DNA of 5,225 nt from an uncultured archaeon A07HN63 (lineage in GTDB: Archaea; Halobacteriota; Halobacteria; Halobacteriales; Haloferacaceae): NCBI GenBank assembly GCA_000496215.1, contig KI543212.1, positions 6,973-12,197 of the forward strand. The letters run 5' to 3'. The notes beneath the pieces are model-generated. The model did no database searches. It saw only the letters and a list, made by a program, of their open reading frames with translations, and was not told the origin of the DNA. Both the position numbers and the translations under genes were made by a program. Shown here one piece after another: positions 1-5,176 of the stretch. Position 1 is the first letter of the stretch, and every line of letters begins with the position of its first letter.

Positions 1-223
1 GTCGCCACGAACAGCGGCGACTGCTGAGCTCTTGTTTCGTGTGTGAGCCGCTCTAGCTTCTGTTTGTACTTGTTGTTCTCTGCGTGGCGTCGAGGAGTTT
101 GTCCCGCATTTCCTCATTCTGGGACTCGATCACCTCGAGCCGTTCGCGCAAGGCGTCGATCTTTTCCTGTCTGGACGCCGTCTCGTCGTACGGGAACTCG
201 ACGTCGTCCGCAGTGTCGCTCAT
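1..223 (-). CDS. pan: Proteasome-activating nucleotidase (PAN), N-terminal part, frameshifted, cut by window edge
   Basis: PAN is the hexameric AAA+ ATPase that unfolds substrates and feeds them to the archaeal 20S proteasome. Only the N-terminal coiled coil and the first residues of the OB domain lie in the window; the ATPase domain would lie beyond base 1. From the ATG at 223-221 the frame reads MSDTADDVEFPYDE, then a heptad-like stretch (QEKIDALRERLEVIESQNEE) to DKLLDA at residue 46. It then leaves the family sequence and stops at a TAG (55-53) after 56 codons. The family sequence resumes in the next frame from base 80 (ENNKYKQKLERLTHE, then SPLFVAT to the edge). Restoring one A near base 85 gives the expected DANAENN. 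The resumed frame has no start codon of its own before an upstream stop, so the gene as written cannot make PAN. Either it is a pseudogene or the sequence has errors. Family identity rests on recalled haloarchaeal PAN sequences and is strong. Confidence 0.85.
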
Positions 224-245
224 CACTCAGTATACGGGTGTGACG

Positions 246-253
246 GATAAGAG
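246..253 (-). promoter_or_regulatory. Putative TATA box for the PAN gene
   Basis: On the minus strand the element reads TCTTATCC, centred about 26 bases upstream of the PAN start codon at 223. Archaeal transcription usually starts 22-27 bases after the TATA centre, so the transcript would begin at or next to the ATG. This fits the leaderless mRNAs common in haloarchaea, and no Shine-Dalgarno sequence precedes the ATG. The match to a halophile TATA box is only moderate. Confidence 0.4.
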
Positions 254-385
254 GCTTCGGGTCGCCACAGCGGTTGCAGGTGTTGGATTCGCGCGCGACT
301 CGGAGTGATCACTCTTCTCACATGTATGCCGAGACGAACCCTCTGGTCAGACGTGTAATGCGCACGAATAATCGAACGTGATAGC

Positions 386-396
386 AAGTATTATCA
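386..396 (+). promoter_or_regulatory. Putative TATA box for the small winged-helix gene
   Basis: The AT-rich element AAGTATTATCA has TATTAT at 389-394 in otherwise GC-rich sequence. Its centre is about 31 bases before the ATG at 423, which predicts a transcript start around 415-419 and a leader of a few bases at most. It lies inside the extra codons that would exist if the in-frame GTG at 378 were used, so it argues for the ATG at 423. The element sits within a short inverted repeat, TGATA-N8-TATCA (379-396), which could be a regulator site; five-base arms are weak evidence. Confidence 0.45.
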
Positions 397-422
397 GACG
401 CTATTCACGACTACAACTCAGT

Positions 423-683
423 ATGAGTACACAGGAAGGCGTCTCGACCGAGGAGGCGGGCGACCGCTGGGAGGCCGTTCGTGATCTGCCGCCGAGCGCG
501 AAACTCGTCGCGAAGGTGCTCGACTACAACGACACGCTCACCCAGAGCGAACTCGCCGACGAGACCCTACTGCCACCGCGAACGGTCCGGTACGCGCTGA
601 ACCGCCTCGAAGACGCCGATGTCGTCGACTCCCGATTCTCGTTCTCCGACGCGCGAAAACGCATCTACAGCCTGAACATCTAG
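423..683 (+). CDS. Small winged helix-turn-helix DNA-binding protein (MarR/ArsR-like fold), 86 aa
   Basis: This is a probable transcription regulator of unknown target. After an acidic N-terminus (about 1-20), PPSAKLVAKVLDYN (23-36) fits the first helix. TQSELADETL (40-49) fits the second, PPRTVRYALNRLEDAD (51-66) the recognition helix, and VVDSRFSFSDARKRIYSL (67-84) a beta wing. The TVRYALNRLEDADVV pattern is typical of MarR/ArsR-like archaeal regulators. There is no metal-binding cysteine, ligand domain or membrane segment, so the protein is essentially just the DNA-binding domain and probably acts as a dimer. I chose the ATG at 423 over the GTG at 378 because the promoter-like element lies between them. 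The gene is divergent from PAN and convergent with trpG. Neither arrangement proves a functional link, and I see no TGTACA box at its own promoter. The fold is clear; the role is not. Confidence 0.85.
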   Translation: MSTQEGVSTEEAGDRWEAVRDLPPSAKLVAKVLDYNDTLTQSELADETLLPPRTVRYALNRLEDADVVDSRFSFSDARKRIYSLNI

Positions 684-806
684 GGTCACTCGTATCGCGC
701 CTTCCCCGGTCCTCCCACGCACGCGCTGTTGCTTCGTTTTGCGTCGTTGTCCTGCTATGCGTTACCTTCCGCTTTCGGTCATCGTCCTGTATTCCAGACC
801 GACAGT
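684..806. other. Convergent 3' intergenic gap between the regulator gene and trpG
   Basis: This 123-base gap is pyrimidine-rich on the plus strand, with T-containing stretches such as GCTTCGTTTTGCGTCGTTG (731-749). These could serve as a weak archaeal U-rich termination region for the regulator transcript. The minus strand is correspondingly purine-rich and shows no U run or strong hairpin just after trpG, so where the trp transcript ends is not visible. I see no small gene here. Confidence 0.35.
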
Positions 807-1454
807 TCAGACCGGCTGTTCCCCGCTTTCAACGCCTGACGCGTCGACAGCCTGCCGGAGGAAGTTGTCGATCACGTCGTGACCGACCGCCGTCAACACG
901 CTTTCGGGGTGGAACTGAACACACTCGATAGGATACTCGCGGTGCCGGATTCCCATCACGAGTTCCTCGCCCTCGTGGTCGGTCGTCGCCGACACGTCGA
1001 AACAGTCCGGAATCTCGGTCGCGATCAGCGAGTGATACCGGCCGGCCTGAAACCCCTGTTCGATGCCGTCGAGGACGCCGTCGGCGTCGTGGTCTATCGC
1101 GTACGCCTTGCCGTGGATCGGCGCCGGCGCGTGGCCGACGTGGCCACCGTACTCGTAGGCAGCGGCTTCGAGCCCGAGACAGACCCCGAGCGTCGGTGTC
1201 TCGGGGCTGACCTCTCGGAGTACGTCCATCGTCACGCCCACATCGCGGCTGTTTTTGGGGTGTCCTGGCCCGGGGCTGATGAGGATGGCGTCGGGATCGA
1301 CCTCGCGAACGTCGGCCAGCGAGGCGATGTTTTTCAGCACCGTCACGTCGACCGGCTCGATCCCGCCGTCGCCGTCGGGAACGGGCGTTTCGGAGACGTA
1401 CTCGACGAGATTGTAGGTGAACGAATCGTAGTTGTCGACGACGAGGACGTTCAT
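807..1454 (-). CDS. trpG: Anthranilate synthase component II (glutamine amidotransferase)
   Basis: TrpG hydrolyses glutamine and passes ammonia to TrpE for anthranilate formation in the cytoplasm. The 215-residue length is normal for a single-domain class I glutaminase. It opens with MNVLVVDNYDSFTYNL (1-16), followed by the oxyanion-loop segment SPGPGHP (60-66). The nucleophile elbow GVCLGLE (90-96) carries Cys92, RYHSL is at 139-143, and VQFHPES (179-185) supplies His182 and Glu184, completing the catalytic triad. Residue 96, usually Gln in this family (CxGxQ), is Glu here (codon GAA); this may be a haloarchaeal norm. The ATG overlaps the trpE stop as ATGA, and GGAGG at 1462-1466 sits seven bases upstream, fixing the start. 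It is the last gene of the operon. A role in p-aminobenzoate synthesis is less likely given the trp neighbours, though such glutaminases can be shared. Confidence 0.96.
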   Translation of the reverse strand: MNVLVVDNYDSFTYNLVEYVSETPVPDGDGGIEPVDVTVLKNIASLADVREVDPDAILISPGPGHPKNSRDVGVTMDVLREVSPETPTLGVCLGLEAAAYEYGGHVGHAPAPIHGKAYAIDHDADGVLDGIEQGFQAGRYHSLIATEIPDCFDVSATTDHEGEELVMGIRHREYPIECVQFHPESVLTAVGHDVIDNFLRQAVDASGVESGEQPV

Positions 1455-3181
1455 CGTTCGTCCTCCGAGCGGGCTTCGAGTTGCTCGATGGCCGTCAGCA
1501 CGCCGTCCATCTTCTGTTCGGTCTCCTCGTACTCCGAGGCCGGATCGCTATCGGCGACGAGACCCGCGCCCGCCTGCACGGTGATCAGATCGTCACCCGC
1601 GTTCGCGCCGTGGATTTTTGCGTCGCCGCTATCGTTGCCCGCCCCGTCGCCGCCTGCGCCGCCATGCTCGATGGTCGCCGTGCGGATCACGATAGCGAAG
1701 TCGGCGTCGCCGCTCCACGAGAAGTAGCCGACGCCGCCGCCGTAGACGCCGCGTGGTGCGGCTTCGAGGTCGTCGATGATCTCCATTGCCCGCACCTTCG
1801 GCGCGCCGGTCAGCGTGCCCGCCGGAAATGTCGCGCGCGTGGCGTCGAAGGCGTCGTCCCCGTCGGCCAGCTCTCCCGTCACCGTCGATTCGATGTGCTG
1901 GACGTGGCTGTACTTCAGGACGCTCATGAACTCCTCGACCTCGACGCTGCCGGGCTCGGCGACGCGGCGCACGTCGTTGCGCGCGAGGTCGACGAGCATC
2001 GTGTGCTCGGCGCGTTCCTTTCCGTCGGCCAGCATCTCGCCGGCGAGTCGGCGGTCCTCGACCGGGCTGGACCCGCGTGGACAGGTGCCTGCAATCGGGT
2101 TCGAGACGATCCGGTCACCCTCGACCGACACGAGGGTCTCGGGGCTCGCGCCGACGATAGACAGCTCGTCGTGGCGCATGAGATACATGTACGGCGATGG
2201 GTTGACCGAGCGGAGTGATTCGTAGAAGCTGATCGGGTCGATGTCGCCGGCGAGCTGGCGGCGACGCGAGATGACGCCCTGATAGATGTCGCCGTCGAGG
2301 ACGTGCTGTTTGGCGGTCCTGACGGCCGCCTCGTAGTCGCCCTGCGAGCCAGCGGTTTCGCCGGTCCGGCTGAACCCCGTCGGCTCGGGCTCGTCGGCGT
2401 CGGCCAGTGCGGCCGTCACGTCGCTGGCCTCGGCGACGAGATTGTCGTAGCACTCCCCAGGATCGTCGTCTGGGCCGACGACGGGCGTGAAGACGAGTTC
2501 GACGGTGCCCTCGGCGTCGTCGAAGACGAGCGTCCGGGTCGTCAGCGCGAACTGGGCGTCTGGCACGTCGGTCTCCGGGCGTTCGCGGCCGACCTCTTCC
2601 AGGACGAGATCGTAGACCGCCTCGTGGGCGAGAAAGCCGACGAGGCCGCCCGAGAGCGTGCGGCGATCCTTGTCGGGGAACCCGCGCTGATCGAGACCCG
2701 GGAGGCCGCGGCGGAGCCGGTCGAGCACATCGCCGTCGGTCGCAGCGTCCCCGCGGTAGGCGTCGACGACGAGATCGCCAGCGTCGCCGAGGCGGTCGAC
2801 ATCGGTCCGGTCCGGATACACCGAGATGATCGCCTCGGGATCGTAGCCGACGAAAGAGTAGCGGGCGTGGCGGTCGGCGTCGCTCGCCGCGGTGAACGCG
2901 CCGTCCGGGTCCGAGGAGGCGACTTTCTCCGCGCTTTCTAGAAGGAAGTTGTACGGGCTGCGATCCGCGAGGGCGGCGTAGGCCGCCAGCGGCGACACGT
3001 CGAGCTGGAGCGTCGCGGCCGCGCGGGCGACAACCGGCTCCTCGCGGTCGTCGTCGAGCAGCTCGACGAACGCCTCGCGGTCGCGGTCGACGGTGAACAG
3101 CTCACTCGCGGCGTCGGCCTCGGCTGTCGTCTCGCTTGCTGTCTCGCCGCTCGTCTCGCTTTTCGCGTCACCGGTCGTCAT
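1451..3181 (-). CDS. trpE: Anthranilate synthase component I
   Basis: TrpE converts chorismate to anthranilate using ammonia from TrpG, the committed step of tryptophan synthesis. The 576 residues are somewhat long for the family. An acidic Ser/Thr/Ala-rich tail (1-28) comes first. LLES (80-83) and NPSPYMYLM (327-335) match the two segments of the tryptophan feedback pocket. The catalytic core shows IYQGVISRR (299-307), GASPETLV (344-351), PIAGTCPRG (362-370), AEHTMLVDLARND (391-403), TFPAGTLTGAPK (451-462) and GYFSWSGD (485-492). It ends with VQAGAGLVADSDP (535-547). Ala364 in PIAGT, where PabB enzymes often have Lys, favours TrpE over aminodeoxychorismate synthase. A Gly/Asp/Asn-rich insert at about 505-531 separates two core strands. 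Cys367 stands where many bacterial enzymes have Arg. The start overlaps the trpF stop (ATGA) and has a GAGGTG site at 3187-3192, five bases upstream. Confidence 0.97.
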   Translation of the reverse strand: MTTGDAKSETSGETASETTAEADAASELFTVDRDREAFVELLDDDREEPVVARAAATLQLDVSPLAAYAALADRSPYNFLLESAEKVASSDPDGAFTAASDADRHARYSFVGYDPEAIISVYPDRTDVDRLGDAGDLVVDAYRGDAATDGDVLDRLRRGLPGLDQRGFPDKDRRTLSGGLVGFLAHEAVYDLVLEEVGRERPETDVPDAQFALTTRTLVFDDAEGTVELVFTPVVGPDDDPGECYDNLVAEASDVTAALADADEPEPTGFSRTGETAGSQGDYEAAVRTAKQHVLDGDIYQGVISRRRQLAGDIDPISFYESLRSVNPSPYMYLMRHDELSIVGASPETLVSVEGDRIVSNPIAGTCPRGSSPVEDRRLAGEMLADGKERAEHTMLVDLARNDVRRVAEPGSVEVEEFMSVLKYSHVQHIESTVTGELADGDDAFDATRATFPAGTLTGAPKVRAMEIIDDLEAAPRGVYGGGVGYFSWSGDADFAIVIRTATIEHGGAGGDGAGNDSGDAKIHGANAGDDLITVQAGAGLVADSDPASEYEETEQKMDGVLTAIEQLEARSEDER

Positions 3182-3825
3182 GCTGGCACCTCGATCTCGC
3201 GGCCGGCGTTCCGGACGAAGGTCGCCACCGCGGTGTGATCCTTGCTCCCCTCGGATCGCTCGACACCGGAGGCGACATCGACGCCGAACGGCGCGGCCAC
3301 CCGGACCGCCTCGCCGACGTTGTCGGGTGTCAGCCCGCCAGCGAGGACCACCGGCGTTGTGAGCGTCTCGACGAGGTCAGCGGTCGCCTCCCAGTCGTGT
3401 GTTTCGCCGGTGCCGCCCGCGCCCGCCTCGGTCGTCGAATCGACGAGCAGGGCGTCGGCGACGCCGTCGAGGGCGGCCGCGCGGTCGGTCGCCTCGTGAT
3501 CGACGGCGGCGATGACTTTGACGCCTGTCTCGGCGCGGATGTAGCCCAGATCGTCCGCGTCGAAGTCGCCGTGCAACTGGAGCGCGTCGGGTCGGATCGC
3601 TTTGACGAGTTCGACCGCGTGCTCGGCGTCGTCGGGCATCGAGACGAGCGTCGCGGTCACGAACGGCGGAACGGCGGCGATCAACTCGGCGGCCGTCCCG
3701 CGGTCGACCTCCCGGCTGGTCGCCACATCGACCGACGAGATGACACCGATTGCGTCGGTACCGGCCTCGACGGCGGCCTGCAGATCGGCCTGGTTGGTGA
3801 GACCGCAGATCTTGACGCGTGACAT
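3178..3825 (-). CDS. trpF: Phosphoribosylanthranilate isomerase
   Basis: TrpF isomerises N-(5-phosphoribosyl)anthranilate to CdRP, the third step of the pathway, on a TIM-barrel fold. The 215 residues match the usual monofunctional length, so it is not fused to trpC. KICGLT (5-10) carries the catalytic Cys7, and QLHG (83-86) is the central strand motif. LLVDS (126-130) carries the general acid Asp129. GGTGETHDW (137-145), LAGGLTPDNV (161-170) and DVASGVE (183-189) form the phosphate-binding end of the barrel. The segment after strand 2 (AIGVISSVDVATSREV, 25-40) differs from the bacterial GFVF-xxSPR pattern but keeps the S-R-x-V core. The start ATG shares its A with the trpD stop (TGATG) and has GGAG at 3833-3836, seven bases upstream. 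Its own stop overlaps the trpE start, so translation is probably coupled on both sides. Confidence 0.96.
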   Translation of the reverse strand: MSRVKICGLTNQADLQAAVEAGTDAIGVISSVDVATSREVDRGTAAELIAAVPPFVTATLVSMPDDAEHAVELVKAIRPDALQLHGDFDADDLGYIRAETGVKVIAAVDHEATDRAAALDGVADALLVDSTTEAGAGGTGETHDWEATADLVETLTTPVVLAGGLTPDNVGEAVRVAAPFGVDVASGVERSEGSKDHTAVATFVRNAGREIEVPA

Positions 3826-4847
3826 CAGTCGTCTCCGGCCTCCGGTGCCGCGGTCGATTCGCGCAACGCGTCGAGTTTGGCCGCCGCGTCGCCAGACTCG
3901 ATGGCCTCGGCGGCGGTTTCGACGCCGGCTTCCAGCGAGTCAGCCTCACCGGCGACATAGATCGCTGCGCCCGCGTTGGCGAGAATCAGATCGCGTTTCG
4001 CCCCGGTCTCCTCGCCGGTGATGATGGCTTCGAGGTCGGCAGCGTTTTCCTCGGGACTGCCGCCGGCGACAGCGTCGATTGGTGCCGAGTCGAGGCCGAG
4101 GTCCTCGGGGGTGAGCGTAAACTCGGTGACCTCGTCGCCGTCGACCTCGGCGACGGTTGTCTCGTCGTGCAGCGCGATCTCGTCCATCCCGGAGCCGTGG
4201 ACGACGAGCGCGCGTTCGACCGACATCTCCGTGAGTGCGTGGGCGATGACAGGCACGAGATCGGGATCGTAGACGCCGAGCAGCTGTGCGTCCGCGGCAG
4301 CGGGATTGGTCAGCGGGCCGAGGACGTTGAAGATGGTTCGCATCCCGAGTTCCTTTCGCGGGCCGATGACGGCCTTCATCGCGGGGTGGAAGACGGTGGC
4401 GAGCATGAAGCCGATCCCCTCGTCGTCGATGGCGTCCTCGACGGCCGGCGGTTCGGCGTCGACGGTGACGCCGGCGACCTCGAGCACGTCCGCGCTCCCG
4501 GACGACGAGGACACGGAGTAGTTGCCGTGTTTGGCGATGGGGACGCCAGCGCCCGCGGCGACGATGGCGCTCGTCGTCGAGACGTTGATCGTATCGTAGT
4601 CGTCGCCCCCGGTGCCGCAGGTATCGACCAGCGGCGAGCGGTCGGGCTCGATGGTCCGGGCGGCATCGCGCATCCCCTGTGCGAAGCCGGCGATCTCGGT
4701 TTCGGTCTCGCCCTTGGCTCGCAAGGCGGCCAACAGCGCGCCGATCTGTGCCTCGGTTGCCTCCTCGAAGACGAGTCGGGCGGCATCCCGCGCCTCGTCG
4801 ACCGTGAGATCCTCGCCGTCGGCCACACGCTCGATGTAATCCTGCAT
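3825..4847 (-). CDS. trpD: Anthranilate phosphoribosyltransferase
   Basis: TrpD transfers the phosphoribosyl group of PRPP to anthranilate, the second pathway step; the family enzyme is a homodimer. The 340 residues are the normal length for a stand-alone TrpD. A helical N-terminal domain (about 1-65) precedes the PRPP-binding DTCGTGGDDYDTINVST (75-91). KHGNYSVSSSSGSADVLE (106-123) follows, then FHPAMKAVIGPRKELGMR (153-170), with His107, His154 and Arg164 at the positions used for anthranilate binding in the Sulfolobus enzyme. NVLGPLTNPA (174-183) and GSGMDEI (218-224) with metal-binding Asp222-Glu223 complete the site. An in-frame TGA three codons upstream fixes the ATG at 4847 as the first possible ATG start. 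TrpD is first in the operon, behind a promoter with a palindromic site. It contains no tryptophan residue. Confidence 0.97.
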   Translation of the reverse strand: MQDYIERVADGEDLTVDEARDAARLVFEEATEAQIGALLAALRAKGETETEIAGFAQGMRDAARTIEPDRSPLVDTCGTGGDDYDTINVSTTSAIVAAGAGVPIAKHGNYSVSSSSGSADVLEVAGVTVDAEPPAVEDAIDDEGIGFMLATVFHPAMKAVIGPRKELGMRTIFNVLGPLTNPAAADAQLLGVYDPDLVPVIAHALTEMSVERALVVHGSGMDEIALHDETTVAEVDGDEVTEFTLTPEDLGLDSAPIDAVAGGSPEENAADLEAIITGEETGAKRDLILANAGAAIYVAGEADSLEAGVETAAEAIESGDAAAKLDALRESTAAPEAGDD

Positions 4848-4853
4848 TGTTAG

Positions 4854-4858
4854 TCACC
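4854..4858 (-). promoter_or_regulatory. Ribosome binding site of trpD
   Basis: GGTGA on the minus strand, six bases before the trpD ATG, pairs with the archaeal 16S rRNA 3' end. It implies that the trp mRNA has a true leader, unlike the leaderless arrangement inferred for the two left-hand genes. The site is only five bases long, weaker than the GGAGG or GAGGTG sites inside the operon. Confidence 0.6.
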
Positions 4859-4877
4859 AGTGTATGTATTCGTCTTG

Positions 4878-4899
4878 TAATGTACACGTCTGTACATTA
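4878..4899. promoter_or_regulatory. Palindromic operator candidate at the trp promoter, two TGTACA boxes
   Basis: TAATGTACA and TGTACATTA form a perfect 9-bp inverted repeat around a four-base spacer (CGTC on the plus strand). Each arm contains the self-complementary hexamer TGTACA (4881-4886 and 4891-4896), with centres ten bases apart, close to one helical turn. The repeat lies between the likely TATA box and the start codon, about where RNA polymerase would be loaded, so a bound protein should repress. TGTACA is, as I recall, the TRP-box consensus bound by TrpY, the trp regulator of Methanothermobacter. The link to a haloarchaeal regulator is inference; the repeat itself is seen directly. 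Confidence 0.75.
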
Positions 4900-4907
4900 G
4901 TAAAAGG
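4898..4907 (-). promoter_or_regulatory. Putative TATA box and BRE of the trpDFEG operon
   Basis: The minus strand reads CCTTTTACTA, the best TATA-like stretch upstream of trpD. Its centre is near 4903, predicting a transcript start around 4876-4880 and a leader of roughly 30 bases. Its downstream end touches the first arm of the palindrome. An alternative is the ATTACAA stretch at 4875-4881, which would put the start near 4853 and make the palindrome overlap the TATA box itself. Confidence 0.5.
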
Positions 4908-5101
4908 CTGTCGCCCTTCGATTCGTGTGTAAATCGACCGCCCATGGCGTGAACAGTGGTGCTGACATGTCTAAGCGACTGACTGTCCGCATGGGCCGAC
5001 CGGCTGCCTGCCGGTTTCGACTCACCGGCTGGGGCTCGCTTCGAAAGCTTCAATTACGTTCCCCGGATACTGCCGATTGCGTCGGAACACGCAACCAGCG
5101 C
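4908..5101. other. Intergenic region between the trp promoter and tRNA-Val, with tRNA promoter candidate and two small hairpins
   Basis: I see no convincing gene in these 194 bases. A GC-rich hairpin (ACCGGC-TGCCT-GCCGGT) lies at 4999-5015, and its ACCGGCTG is repeated directly at 5024-5031. CAATTACGTT at 5051-5060 is an AT-rich stretch in the right area for a tRNA promoter and predicts a start near 5080. TTGCGT-N6-ACGCAA (5077-5094) could form a short stem in the tRNA 5' leader. None of these is strong alone. Confidence 0.35.
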
Positions 5102-5176
5102 GGGTTTGTGGTCTAGTCTGGTTATGACACCTCCTTGACATGGAGGAGGCCGGCAGTTCAAATCTGCCCAAACCCA
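5102..5176 (+). tRNA. tRNA-Val (anticodon GAC)
   Basis: A complete 75-base cloverleaf is visible. The acceptor stem GGGTTTG (5102-5108) pairs with CAAACCC (5169-5175), followed by discriminator A5176. The anticodon stem CCTCC (5130-5134) pairs with GGAGG (5142-5146) around loop TTGACAT, giving anticodon GAC at 5137-5139, which reads valine codons GUC and GUU. The T stem GGCAG (5152-5156) pairs with CTGCC (5164-5168) around TTCAAAT. The D arm (about 5111-5128) has the conserved GG at 5120-5121 and an imperfect stem. There is no intron. The 3' CCA is not encoded (TTC follows), so it would be added after transcription. Confidence 0.97.

Noticed and set aside
43..308. Two plus-strand open frames at the left edge
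   Set aside because: They lie opposite the PAN N-terminal coding sequence and give Arg/Ser-rich translations typical of reverse-strand shadows in GC-rich DNA.
378..422. Upstream GTG start adding 15 residues to the winged-helix protein
   Set aside because: The extension would run through the TATA-like element, and its residues (Ile/Arg/Tyr-rich) do not resemble the acidic N-terminus that follows the ATG at 423.
879..2941. Long plus-strand open frames opposite trpG and trpE (282, 245 and 212 codons)
   Set aside because: The minus strand encodes clear, motif-complete TrpG and TrpE. The plus-strand translations have no recognisable motif and arise from the GC bias at third codon positions.
3136..4853. 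Long plus-strand open frames opposite trpF and trpD (228 and 344 codons)
   Set aside because: Same reasoning: TrpF and TrpD on the minus strand have all catalytic motifs, so the opposite frames are shadows.
4848..4877. Leader peptide or attenuator before trpD
   Set aside because: The predicted leader is only about 30 bases, with no tryptophan codon run and no alternative hairpins, so bacterial-style attenuation is not supported.
4850..5053. Minus-strand open frame of 67 residues over the trp promoter
   Set aside because: It covers the TATA-like element and the palindrome, is basic and Ser-rich, and its codons do not resemble those of the neighbours.
4925..5116. Plus-strand open frame of 63 residues upstream of and into the tRNA
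   Set aside because: It runs into the tRNA acceptor and D arm, resembles no family, and its composition lacks the acidic haloarchaeal bias.
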